From NCBI GenBank assembly GCA_021786555.1, contig JAJYNB010000008.1, forward strand, positions 1 to 17,584: a stretch of 17,584 bases of DNA, in the 5' to 3' direction. Source of the DNA: Bacillota bacterium. GTDB lineage: Bacteria; Bacillota; Desulfitobacteriia; Desulfitobacteriales; JAJXUE01. Numbering within the stretch: the first letter of the stretch is position 1; the number at the start of each line of letters is the position of its first letter. Of this stretch, positions 7,045-14,360 are shown piece by piece. Below the pieces are notes generated by a model. It was not told the DNA's origin and did not search any database. It saw nothing but the letters and a program-made list of their open reading frames with translations. Made by a program: the position numbers and the translations under genes.

Positions 7045-7365
7045 TTACAATTTCTCGAGTACTACCGCTGTGCCGTAGGCAACGATCTCGCTCATGGTCT
7101 GTCCAATCTCACTGGAATCGAAGCGCATCATCACAACGGCATCCGCTCCCATAGCCTGGGCGTTCAGTACCATGCGGTCTACCGCCTGTTTCCGGGCGTC
7201 TTCAAGCATTTCCGTGTATTCATGGATCTCACCGCCCACTATGCTGCGCAAGCCTGCTACGATATTGCCGCCGATTCCCCGGCTGCGTACCACAACCCCG
7301 AAGGCCGGCCCTTTGACATCCCTAACTTTGTAGCCAGATACATTTTCCGTCGTGACCACTAGCAT
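7045..7365 (-). CDS. ybjQ: YbjQ/UPF0145 family protein (DUF74, heavy-metal-binding type)
   Basis: 106 aa, the family's normal length. Features are an N-terminal TTENVSGYKV (5-14), a central VVVRSRGIGGNIVAGL segment, EIHEYTEML, and the C-terminal MGADAVVMMRFDSSEI with VAYGTAVVLE. These small alpha/beta proteins form ring-like oligomers and are often labelled heavy-metal binding, though their biochemical role is not settled. ATG 7365-7363 has GAGGGAG 5-11 nt upstream. First gene of a two-gene minus-strand operon with the one-helix membrane protein. No sharp promoter was found in the 75 nt upstream. Confidence 0.88.
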   Translation of the reverse strand: MLVVTTENVSGYKVRDVKGPAFGVVVRSRGIGGNIVAGLRSIVGGEIHEYTEMLEDARKQAVDRMVLNAQAMGADAVVMMRFDSSEIGQTMSEIVAYGTAVVLEKL

Positions 7366-7478
7366 GATACTCCCTCATTTCACATTTCATTAATAACCCT
7401 TGGCAATAGTCAGCTTGTTTAAAATTATTCCCTGAATCATGTTGGCAATTCTATAGGGCACTGAGATTTTCCTGTCTT

Positions 7479-7495
7479 ACCTGAAAATTTCAGGT
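7479..7495. repeat. Perfect 17-nt palindrome upstream of ybjQ
   Basis: ACCTGAAA-A-TTTCAGGT is an 8-bp perfect inverted repeat with one central base, about 115 nt upstream of ybjQ. No T-tract follows on either strand, so it looks more like a dimeric regulator site than a terminator. The remaining bases from 7366 to 7629 show no gene that I can support. Confidence 0.4.
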
Positions 7496-7629
7496 TCTCT
7501 ATCTCCAATTCCGGACAGCTGGCAGTGGAGTTTGAGACGCCTCGGAAGGATTTCAGTGATGAGAGGGAATCTTGAACATAACAGAATGCTGCAGATGTTG
7601 CCGGTAACCGTTTGGCTAACAAAGGGAAC

Positions 7630-7656
7630 GAAAAGAAAAGACTGTCAAGGGACAGC
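7630..7656 (-). terminator. Rho-independent terminator of the Cys-rich microprotein gene
   Basis: On the minus strand CTGTC-CCTT-GACAG (7642-7655) is extended by a G-T pair and followed directly by TCTTTTCTTTTC. It begins within 2 nt of the stop codon at 7657-7659. A compact terminator exactly at the end of the small frame is strong support that the frame is a gene. Confidence 0.75.
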
Positions 7657-7758
7657 CTATTTGCAGCCGGAACACTTCTTGTCGTTTCTGGGGCAGCATC
7701 TCTTGTCACAAGCCTTGCATTTATTATCTTTTGGGTTTTTTTCAGGGTAACAGCTCAT
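7657..7758 (-). CDS. Cysteine-rich 33-residue microprotein (new small gene)
   Basis: ATG 7758-7756 to TAG 7659-7657, 33 aa with seven cysteines (C3, C14, C17, C21, C22, C29, C32), 21% Cys, plus 8 Lys and 2 Arg against 4 acidic residues. The arrangement is CxxC (14-17), a CC pair (21-22), then CxxC (29-32), with a single early Cys. This suits Zn, Cu or Fe-S coordination, like metallothionein-type or zinc-knuckle peptides, or a basic nucleic-acid-binding knuckle. AAGGTGGT (7766-7773) lies 7 nt upstream, a sigma-A-like promoter lies upstream of that, and a terminator follows the stop, so it is monocistronic. There is no hydrophobic segment or signal peptide. The opposite-strand frames across it are low-quality. 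I do not recognise a family; the function is unknown and metal handling is inference. Confidence 0.72.
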   Translation of the reverse strand: MSCYPEKNPKDNKCKACDKRCCPRNDKKCSGCK

Positions 7759-7765
7759 AACCAAG

Positions 7766-7811
7766 ACCACCTTTTGCTTTTTGTATATTGTATTCACGAC
7801 CATTGGGTCAA
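7766..7811 (-). promoter_or_regulatory. Promoter and ribosome site of the Cys-rich microprotein gene
   Basis: On the minus strand TTGACC (7806-7811), an 18-nt spacer and TATACA (7782-7787). AAGGTGGT (7766-7773) is one mismatch from the ideal ribosome site, 7 nt before the ATG. The transcript start expected near 7775 gives a very short leader. Confidence 0.6.
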
Positions 7812-7982
7812 AATCCTGCCGCCCGAGAAAATACTTTTCCTGATCGGTCCTGTTCGCAGAACTGCCTAATCCTTACCGCTACTGCAAATTGGCGGACAAG
7901 TATGTTTTTATAACAGGTATGGTTTAAGTTAATCCGGACAAGCGCTATGCACAGCGGTAAAAAGTTGACCAGCACTGCAGGC

Positions 7983-8012
7983 TTGACTAGGAATTAGCTC
8001 AACTGGTATGAT
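7983..8012 (+). promoter_or_regulatory. Sigma-A promoter of miaB
   Basis: TTGACT (7983-7988), an 18-nt spacer and TATGAT (8007-8012) preceded by TGG (extended -10). Transcription would begin near 8019. The leader contains a small hairpin GGGACAG-ATA-CTGTTCC (8031-8047, one G-T pair) upstream of the miaB ribosome site. Confidence 0.75.
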
Positions 8013-8078
8013 TGCATAATGAAGTTGGAAGGGACAGATACTGTTCCTAAATGAGACTGAACTGGGAAGGTTTGAAAC

Positions 8079-9413
8079 ATGGCTCAACAATACTACCACA
8101 CAGTTACCTTCGGCTGTCAGATGAATGAAAGGGACACAGAAACGATTGCCGGAATGTGTGAGGAAATGGGATACACCAATGTGGATAGCGTGGAAGACTC
8201 AGACCTCATCATCATAAATACATGCTGTGTACGGGAAAGCGCGGAAAACAGGACTTTAGGCCACATTGGCAATCTAAAAAGGCTGAAAGACAAGAACCCG
8301 GATCTGGTTATCGCTGTCTGCGGCTGCATGGTGCAGCAGGAGCAGGCTGCCGAGACTCTGCTGAAACGGGCTCCCCACCTGGACATTCTGTTTGGCACCC
8401 ATAACCTGCACCAGCTGCCGAAATTGGTTGCCCACGTTAAAGAAACGGGCAAATCAGTGATAGATGTCTGGCAAAGCGAAGGGGAGATTGTTGAGCACCT
8501 GCCCACCCGCCGCGAGGGTAAGCTCAAGGCTTTCGTCACCATCATGTATGGGTGCAATAACTTTTGCACTTACTGCATTGTACCTTATGTCAGGGGACGG
8601 GAGCGCAGCCGCAAGACAGAAGACATTGTCGCTGAAGTTACCCGGTTGGCCGAGGCAGGCTTCCTTGAGGTGACTTTGCTTGGGCAGAACGTCAACTCCT
8701 ACGGCAAGGACTTGCCTGGTGAAGTCGATTTTGCCGATCTGCTTTTGGCAGTGAATGATGTGCCAGGCATCGAGCGCATCCGCTTTACCACCTCCCATCC
8801 GCGGGATTTGAGCGACAAGATGATTTTGGCTGTGGCCCAGGGGAGCAAAATCTGCGAGCACTTTCACCTGCCGGTCCAGGCGGGGAGCAACCGGATTTTG
8901 ACAAAGATGAACAGAGGGTACACACGGGAATACTATTTGGAACGGGCAGCCAAGGTCAGGGAACTGGCGCCGGGCGCGGCCATCTCCACCGACCTGATTG
9001 TTGGCTTTCCAGGGGAAAGGGAAGAGGATTTTGCGGACACTCTCGACCTGGTACAGAAGGTGGAGTTCGATGCAGCTTATACCTTTTTGTACTCGCCGCG
9101 GTCCGGCACTCCTGCGGCAGAAATGCAGGAACAGCTGAGTGCTGAAGTAAAAAAAGATCGCCTGCGCCGGCTAATGGACTTGCAAAACGAAATCAGCCTC
9201 AGGTCCAACCAGAAACTACTGGGAAAAGTGGTGGAAGTGTTGGTGGAAGGTGAGAGCAAAACCGACAAGGATAAGCTTAGCGGCAGGACACGTACCAACG
9301 AGCTGGTTGTTTTTCCCGGCCCGAAAAGCTTACAGGGGAAATTGGTACCGGTAAAAATTGTTGAGGCGGGTACCTGGACCCTTGTGGGGGAACTGGTAAG
9401 TTTTCAGGCTTGA
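8079..9413 (+). CDS. miaB: tRNA-2-methylthio-N6-dimethylallyladenosine synthase MiaB
   Basis: 444 aa, normal length. A radical-SAM methylthiotransferase that converts i6A37 to ms2i6A37 in tRNAs reading UNN codons. The N-terminal UPF0004 domain carries the auxiliary-cluster cysteines C13 (TFGCQMNERD), C49 and C83. The radical SAM motif YGCNNFCTYC supplies C159, C163 and C166 (CxxxCxxC). GRERSR (174-179), TSHPRD and LPVQAGSN are classic MiaB signatures that separate it from RimO and MtaB. A TRAM domain occupies about 375-443. ATG 8079 follows GGGAAGG (8064-8070) by 8 nt. First gene of a transcript with the ylbF-family gene (26 nt apart). Requires two 4Fe-4S clusters and SAM. Confidence 0.97.
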   Translation: MAQQYYHTVTFGCQMNERDTETIAGMCEEMGYTNVDSVEDSDLIIINTCCVRESAENRTLGHIGNLKRLKDKNPDLVIAVCGCMVQQEQAAETLLKRAPHLDILFGTHNLHQLPKLVAHVKETGKSVIDVWQSEGEIVEHLPTRREGKLKAFVTIMYGCNNFCTYCIVPYVRGRERSRKTEDIVAEVTRLAEAGFLEVTLLGQNVNSYGKDLPGEVDFADLLLAVNDVPGIERIRFTTSHPRDLSDKMILAVAQGSKICEHFHLPVQAGSNRILTKMNRGYTREYYLERAAKVRELAPGAAISTDLIVGFPGEREEDFADTLDLVQKVEFDAAYTFLYSPRSGTPAAEMQEQLSAEVKKDRLRRLMDLQNEISLRSNQKLLGKVVEVLVEGESKTDKDKLSGRTRTNELVVFPGPKSLQGKLVPVKIVEAGTWTLVGELVSFQA

Positions 9414-9439
9414 GTCGGAATATAGGGGGTAAAATCATT

Positions 9440-9829
9440 ATGTCACAACAAATTATTGACCAGGCCAGGGTGCTGAGCGAGTTGATCGCAGACAGCGAAG
9501 ACCTGCACAATCTGCGCAAGTTTGAAGCGGATCTGGCCAACGACCCGGTGGCGCAGGAACTGGTCGGCGTTTATCAGGAGTGGCAGGCTAAAGAAGTCCA
9601 AGCCAGGCGGGATGGCAGGAAACTGAGCGCTGAGGAAACGGCCCAGTATGACTCTGTAGCCCGGCAGGTTGAAAAGAACGTTATAATTTCTTCCTACAGG
9701 GCTGCCCAGGAGAACTTCGCCAGCCTCATGGACAGCGTTAATTACCTGATTATGAAAGGAATTAACGGCGGCGCCGATACGTGTGAAACGGGCGGGGGCT
9801 GCGACAGCTGCAGCGGCTGCGGCAGCTGA
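9440..9829 (+). CDS. ylbF: YlbF/YmcA-family protein with Cys-rich tail
   Basis: 129 aa from ATG 9440, preceded by AGGGGGT (9424-9430). A longer TTG-initiated frame starts at 9410 but has no ribosome site. The protein is a helical bundle of the Com_YlbF type with a heptad-like pattern (DLHNLRKFEADL, 21-32) and the family-like AQELVGVYQEWQ. In Bacillus, YlbF with YmcA and RicT forms the Y-complex that steers RNase Y mRNA processing and influences competence, biofilm and sporulation; that complex carries Fe-S clusters. Here the last 15 residues form a Gly/Cys tail with C115, C121, C124 and C127, a plausible cluster or metal ligand set. Co-transcribed with miaB and ended by a strong terminator. 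Which of YlbF or YmcA it equals is unclear. Confidence 0.82.
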   Translation: MSQQIIDQARVLSELIADSEDLHNLRKFEADLANDPVAQELVGVYQEWQAKEVQARRDGRKLSAEETAQYDSVARQVEKNVIISSYRAAQENFASLMDSVNYLIMKGINGGADTCETGGGCDSCSGCGS

Positions 9830-9846
9830 ATCCAATTATCTAAGCT

Positions 9847-9879
9847 AAGTGTCCGGGGTCTAACCCGGGCACTTTTTTC
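9847..9879 (+). terminator. Rho-independent terminator after ylbF
   Basis: AAGTGTCCGGG (9847-9857) pairs with CCCGGGCACTT (9863-9873, one G-T pair), followed by TTTTTT. It ends the miaB-ylbF transcript and separates it from mutS. Confidence 0.9.
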
Positions 9880-9890
9880 TGGGGGGAAGT

Positions 9891-9975
9891 AGTCAGTAGT
9901 CAGGAGTCAGTAGTCAGAATGAGAATACCGATTTGATCCCGGAGTATTCTGACTCCTGACTCCTGAATTCTGAGT
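9891..9975. repeat. Heptad tandem repeat forming a long inverted structure
   Basis: Four heptads AGTCAGT, AGTCAGG, AGTCAGT, AGTCAGA (9891-9918) are followed, after about 29 nt, by their near-complements TCTGACT, CCTGACT, CCTGAAT, TCTGAGT (9948-9975). Both arms have a strict 7-nt period and can pair into a roughly 28-bp imperfect hairpin or slip by 7-nt steps. Similar (A/G)AGTCAG repeats occur between genes in anaerobic Firmicutes (recalled, not searched). It contains no reading frame and sits immediately before the mutS promoter. Confidence 0.8.
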
Positions 9976-9993
9976 ACCTTGCCCGTAAGGTTA

Positions 9994-10002
9994 TGCTATA
10001 AT
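9994..10002 (+). promoter_or_regulatory. Extended -10 promoter of mutS operon
   Basis: TGC-TATAAT is identical to the dehydrogenase -10 (4191-4199). The -35 region (about 9974-9979) is poor and coincides with the end of the heptad repeat. Transcription would start near 10009 and the mutS ribosome site GGAGG is at 10024-10028. Confidence 0.6.
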
Positions 10003-10037
10003 TATTTATTATAGATAATGTCCGGAGGTAAAGGGCC

Positions 10038-12662
10038 TTGACCCCAATGATGCAGCAGTATGAGGAAATTAAGGCTAAGCATCAGGATGAAATCCTGTTT
10101 TTTCGGCTCGGCGACTTCTATGAAATGTTCGGACCTGACGCGGAAACAGCTGCCAAAATTCTTGAGATTGCCTTGACCGGAAGGGATGCCGGTGCCTTGG
10201 GCCGGGTTCCCATGTGCGGGGTGCCCTTCCATGCGGCGGAAGGCTATATCGCTAAACTGATTGATAAGGGATACAAGGTGGCTATATGCGAGCAGGTTGA
10301 AGACCCCCGCCAGGCAAAGGGAATAGTGCGGCGTGAAGTAATCCGGGTAGTTTCACCAGGCACTATAATGGAAGCCAACCTGCTGCAGGAAAAAAGCAAC
10401 AACTACATGGCGGCCGTAGTCTGGGCCAGTAACGAATACGGTTTGGCTGTGGCGGACATTTCCACGGGCGAGTTTAGAGTTACCGAGGCCAAAGGGGAAA
10501 AAAGCGACACCAAGCTGTTGGACGAGCTCATGCGTCTGGGCCCGGCCGAAATACTGTTAAATCCGGACCTGCCAGCAGATTTAAGAAAAAAGATCACACT
10601 AACCGGCAGTTTGGTCAGTGAGGTTCAGGAGGAGGTTTTCAGGTACAAGAGCGCTCTGCAGGTGCTGAACAGGCACTTCGGGGATTTCAGCCTGGCTGGG
10701 TTTGGCTGTCAGGGCATGGAACTGGGACTGTCAGCAGCCGGGGGTTTGCTGGCTTACCTGCAGGAGCGCAGCGGCGGGTCCCTCGCTCATCTAAACAAAT
10801 TGCTGCCTTATTCACTGGACCATTATATGATGCTGGATGCAGCTACAAGGCGCAACCTGGAATTGACCCGGACTATGCGGGAGCAGGACAAAAAGGGAAG
10901 TTTACTGGGAGTTTTGGATTGTACCAAGACAGCCATGGGCGGACGGCTGTTAAAACAATGGATCGAGCAGCCCCTGATAGAACTGGAAGGGATTGTGCGG
11001 CGCCAGTCCCAGGTGAGGACCCTGTACCAGGACTACCTGCTGCGAACTGATTTGCGCGAGGCCTTGCAGGAAATTTACGACCTGGAACGCCTGTTGGGAC
11101 GGATCGTCTATGGTTCGGCCAATGCAAGGGACCTGTTGGCCTTGAAACATTCCCTTCTGGTCCTGCCCGGAATTAATGCTTTGCTGCGGCAGCAAGGGCC
11201 CCTTGCTACTCCATCCCCTCTGGAAGACCTGGCCCGGGAGTTCGATGTTCTGGCTGATGTAGCAGAGCTTTTGGATAAGTCTGTAAATCAGGATGCCCCC
11301 TTCAGCTTGCGTGAGGGCAAACTGATTAAGGCCGGATTCAATCAGGAAATTGACGGGTTACGCTATGTTGCCAGCCACGGCAAAAACTGGGTGGCCTCTC
11401 TGGAAGCGCGGGAAAAGGAGCGGACAGGCATAAAATCGCTCAAGGTGGGGTTTAACAAAGTGTTCGGCTACTATCTTGAGGTGACCCAGGCTAATCTGGC
11501 CAGTGTGCCGGCAGACTTTGTCCGTAAGCAGACTTTGGCCAATGCTGAGCGTTTCATCACTCCGGAACTCAAGGAATATGAGAGCAGGATTCTCGGTGCT
11601 GAGGAAAAGTTGGTGGCCCTTGAGTATGAGGTATTCTGCACGATAAGGGAACAGGTGGGGAACCGGGCGCAGGGCATCCAAGCTACTGCCCGGATACTGG
11701 CCCAGTTGGATGTGCTGGCTGACTTGGCCGAAGCGGCGGTGCAAAACGGCTATGTGGAACCAAAGCTTAGCCGGGACGGCGTAATCAAGATTACGGATGG
11801 CCGTCACCCGGTAGTGGAAAGAGTGTTGGAACAGGAATTCTTTGTGCCGAACGATACATATCTGGATCGGGAAGAAAGCCGGTTGGCTATCATTACCGGT
11901 CCCAACATGGCAGGCAAGTCCACCTACATGCGGCAGGCCGCCCTAATCGTGCTCATGGCCCAGCTGGGATCTTTTGTCCCGGCCCGGACTGCGGAGATTG
12001 GCTTGGTGGACCGGATTTTTACCCGGGTCGGAGCCTCCGATGACCTGTCTACCGGTCAGAGCACTTTTATGGTTGAGATGAACGAAGTGGCCAATATTTT
12101 ACACAACGCCACCGGAGAAAGCCTGATAATCCTTGATGAGATTGGCCGTGGTACAGCCACCTATGACGGACTGAGTATCGCCTGGTCTGTGGCTGAGTAC
12201 ATTCACCGGACGGATCGGATTGGGGCCAAGACTTTGTTTGCCACCCACTACCATGAGCTGACGGAGTTAGGTGAGATGCTGCCGGGAGTGTGCAACTACA
12301 AGGTAGCGGTGAAGGAAAAAGGGGATGACATTGTTTTTTTGCGCAAGATTGTGCAGGGAAGCGCGGACCGGAGCTACGGTATCCAGGTCGCCAGGCTGGC
12401 CGGATTGCCCCAGGAGGTTATCAACCGGGCCAAGAACATCTTAGCAACACTGGAAAGCCAGGAGGATTCTGTCAAAAACAGGCGGGAGATTTCCGCGTCC
12501 TCTGACTTTGAACAGTTGAGCTTTGCCTTGGTGCAGGCTGAGGAAGACCCTGCGGCGCGGGAGGTCGTTGAGCAGCTGAGGGGGTTGGATCTGAACGGCT
12601 TAACTCCCCTCCAGGCGCTTAACATCCTGGCCCGGTGGCAGAAGACATTGTCTGAAGCGTAG
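10038..12662 (+). CDS. mutS: DNA mismatch repair protein MutS
   Basis: 874 aa, normal for MutS1. Recognises mispairs and small loops as a sliding clamp and recruits MutL. N-terminal domain: TPMMQQY (2-8) and the mismatch-wedge F-x-E in GDFYEMF (F27, E29), followed by connector, lever and clamp domains. ATPase domain: Walker A GPNMAGKS (621-628), signature region VGASDDLSTGQSTFMVEM, Walker B DEIGRGT (700-706) and ATHYHEL. A C-terminal helix-turn-helix dimerisation part is present (NILATLESQ and beyond). The TTG start is chosen because GGAGG (10024-10028) lies 9 nt upstream and the family begins TPMMQQY; ATGs 3 and 4 codons later would trim the first residues. First gene of a four-gene operon with the HyuA-like, deacetylase-like and mutL genes. 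Confidence 0.97.
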   Translation: MTPMMQQYEEIKAKHQDEILFFRLGDFYEMFGPDAETAAKILEIALTGRDAGALGRVPMCGVPFHAAEGYIAKLIDKGYKVAICEQVEDPRQAKGIVRREVIRVVSPGTIMEANLLQEKSNNYMAAVVWASNEYGLAVADISTGEFRVTEAKGEKSDTKLLDELMRLGPAEILLNPDLPADLRKKITLTGSLVSEVQEEVFRYKSALQVLNRHFGDFSLAGFGCQGMELGLSAAGGLLAYLQERSGGSLAHLNKLLPYSLDHYMMLDAATRRNLELTRTMREQDKKGSLLGVLDCTKTAMGGRLLKQWIEQPLIELEGIVRRQSQVRTLYQDYLLRTDLREALQEIYDLERLLGRIVYGSANARDLLALKHSLLVLPGINALLRQQGPLATPSPLEDLAREFDVLADVAELLDKSVNQDAPFSLREGKLIKAGFNQEIDGLRYVASHGKNWVASLEAREKERTGIKSLKVGFNKVFGYYLEVTQANLASVPADFVRKQTLANAERFITPELKEYESRILGAEEKLVALEYEVFCTIREQVGNRAQGIQATARILAQLDVLADLAEAAVQNGYVEPKLSRDGVIKITDGRHPVVERVLEQEFFVPNDTYLDREESRLAIITGPNMAGKSTYMRQAALIVLMAQLGSFVPARTAEIGLVDRIFTRVGASDDLSTGQSTFMVEMNEVANILHNATGESLIILDEIGRGTATYDGLSIAWSVAEYIHRTDRIGAKTLFATHYHELTELGEMLPGVCNYKVAVKEKGDDIVFLRKIVQGSADRSYGIQVARLAGLPQEVINRAKNILATLESQEDSVKNRREISASSDFEQLSFALVQAEEDPAAREVVEQLRGLDLNGLTPLQALNILARWQKTLSEA

Positions 12663-12680
12663 GGTAAGGGGGGACAAGCT

Positions 12681-14360
12681 TTGTTAATTGGAATAGACGT
12701 TGGCGGCACTTATACGGATGGGGTGGCTGTGAACGAGGAAGGAGAGATTCTGGCTGTTGCCAAGTACCCCACTTTGCGGGACAACCTCCTGGAATCGTTG
12801 ACCGGGTGCTTGGACCAGGTTATGAGCGGGCTTTCGCCTTTACAGGTGAAAAGGGTCTCCGTCAGCACCACCTTGCTTACCAACGCGGTTCTCCAGGACA
12901 AGCTGGAAAAAACCGCCCTTCTGGTGATACCCGGGCCAGGCCTGGACCCGACAGTCCTGCCCTTTGGGGTTCGCCCAAATGTTGTGGCCGGAGCAATTGA
13001 CTTCCGCGGCCGGGAACTCGCCCCTGTGCAGCCGGCACAGGTAAAATCCCTGCTGATGGAACTGATAGAAGCAGGGCATAGTGGAGTGGCGGTGGCGGGG
13101 AAATTTGCCCAGCGCAACAACAGCCATGAACTAAAGGTAGAGTCCTATGCCCTGGAACACTACCCTGGGCTGAGAGTGGAACTTAGCCACAGGCTCTGCG
13201 GCAGCCTGAATTTCCCGCGGCGGGCCAATACGACCTATCTTACGGCCTCCAGCCGCACCCTTTTCCGCCACTTCCTGGATCAGTTGGAGGCAGGGATTCG
13301 GACCCGGGGTATAACCGCTCCTCTCTATGTGCTTAAAGCCGACGGAGGGACTTTGCCTCTGGCGGCAGCAGCGCGGACTCCGGTGGAGACGGTTTATTCC
13401 GGCCCGGCAGCCAGCGTCCTTGGAGTACTGGCCTTGCTGCCGGAGGCAGAGACGGCAGTTGTGATGGACATCGGCGGCAGCACCACCGATTTGGGACTGA
13501 TTTTGGACGGCAAGCCCCTTTTGTCATCTCGCGGGGCTGAAATCGGCCTCTTTAAGACGCAGGTGCACAGCTTTGCTGTCACCTCCGCCAATGTGGGCGG
13601 AGATACGCCGGTAGAAGTGGTTGGCGGCAGGATAAATCTGGGCGAACGGCGGTGCGGCCCTGCTTACTGCCTGGGTGGCAGCGCCCCAACGCCAACTGAT
13701 GCGCTGCGTTATTTGGGACTGTGCGAGCACGGTTCGTTGGAACTGGCCCGTGAAGGAATGGAGAGCCTGGCATCAAGTCTGGCAGTAGCCCCACCGGAAG
13801 CTGCCAGGGCCGTAATGGAGCAGGTGGTGGAGCGTATTGCGACATCCTTCCGTCAGATGGTTCAGTGCTGGGAAGATGAACCTGCTTACCGTGTTTGGGA
13901 AGTGCTGCATCCGCACCGCATGAAGCGGTTTAAGATTTTTGGGGTCGGAGGGGCAGCTCAAGGAATAACTCCTCTGGTAGCTGAGCAGCTGGAGGCCCAA
14001 TGGGAGGCGCCGGAGATTGGCAGGGTTGCCAACGCTCTGGGAGCGGCCTTGGCCGTTCCCACGTTCAGCTGTTCTTTGCGAGCAGACACTGGGGCAGGCC
14101 TGTACAGCATCGCTGAGACCGGAGTGCAGCTGCCTTGGCCCAACGGCAGGGGCGGCATGGAACAGGCGAGAAACCTATTGAGTAAACACTTTCGCCAGCG
14201 TGCCTGGGAGCTGGGCCTGACCGCCGCGGCAGGGGAAATCACCCGGGAGGAAGTTTTTAATGTGGTGCGGGATTCTGTTACTGAAGGCAGAATCATTGAA
14301 ATTGGTATGGAATTAAAGGCAGGGGTAATGACCCGGGTAAAAGGAGAGGAACGGCAATGA
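12681..14360 (+). CDS. Hydantoinase/oxoprolinase (HyuA-like) ATP-dependent family protein
   Basis: 559 aa. The family hydrolyses ATP to open cyclic amides (5-oxoproline, hydantoins) or to carboxylate ketones. It belongs to the ASKHA fold. Seen: phosphate-1 loop IGIDVGGTYTD (3-13), STTLLTNAVL (62-71), KADGGTL (219-225) with PVETVYSGPAASV (234-246), phosphate-2 VMDIGGSTTDLG (261-272) and the adenosine region FGVGGAAQGITPLV. TTG start with AAGGGGGG 7 nt upstream, 18 nt after mutS stop, so it is co-transcribed with it. It is shorter than full HyuA (about 650-700 aa) and has no HyuB partner in the window. The substrate is therefore unknown, and a kinase-like or non-hydantoinase activity is possible. 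The stop codon overlaps the next gene by 4 nt. Confidence 0.85.
   Translation: MLIGIDVGGTYTDGVAVNEEGEILAVAKYPTLRDNLLESLTGCLDQVMSGLSPLQVKRVSVSTTLLTNAVLQDKLEKTALLVIPGPGLDPTVLPFGVRPNVVAGAIDFRGRELAPVQPAQVKSLLMELIEAGHSGVAVAGKFAQRNNSHELKVESYALEHYPGLRVELSHRLCGSLNFPRRANTTYLTASSRTLFRHFLDQLEAGIRTRGITAPLYVLKADGGTLPLAAAARTPVETVYSGPAASVLGVLALLPEAETAVVMDIGGSTTDLGLILDGKPLLSSRGAEIGLFKTQVHSFAVTSANVGGDTPVEVVGGRINLGERRCGPAYCLGGSAPTPTDALRYLGLCEHGSLELAREGMESLASSLAVAPPEAARAVMEQVVERIATSFRQMVQCWEDEPAYRVWEVLHPHRMKRFKIFGVGGAAQGITPLVAEQLEAQWEAPEIGRVANALGAALAVPTFSCSLRADTGAGLYSIAETGVQLPWPNGRGGMEQARNLLSKHFRQRAWELGLTAAAGEITREEVFNVVRDSVTEGRIIEIGMELKAGVMTRVKGEERQ

Larger units (their letters stand above)
7759..8078. other. 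Divergent region between the microprotein gene and miaB
   Basis: About 320 bases without a coding frame I can support. It holds the minus-strand microprotein promoter and the plus-strand miaB promoter. An 8-bp inverted repeat, TTACCGCT (7873-7880) and AGCGGTAA (7953-7960), has arms 72 nt apart. There are also two imperfect copies of CGGACAAG-n-TATG (about 7893-7904 and 7935-7948). No riboswitch or tRNA was recognised. Confidence 0.5.

Noticed and set aside
7437..7709. Minus-strand 90-codon frame
   Set aside because: No ribosome site, no recognisable composition, crosses the microprotein terminator and gene in another frame.
7612..7869. Plus-strand 85-codon hydrophobic frame from a TTG
   Set aside because: Poor start with no ribosome site. 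It is antisense to the Cys-rich microprotein gene, whose promoter, ribosome site and terminator are all on the other strand.
7990..8050. tRNA-like D-arm TAGCTCAACTGGTA upstream of miaB
   Set aside because: No acceptor pairing, no anticodon arm of the right size and no GGTTCGA T-arm follow. The segment is better explained as the spacer and extended -10 of the miaB promoter.
9891..9975. CRISPR array
   Set aside because: The repeat unit is only 7 nt, contiguous without spacers, and mirrored by a complementary arm.
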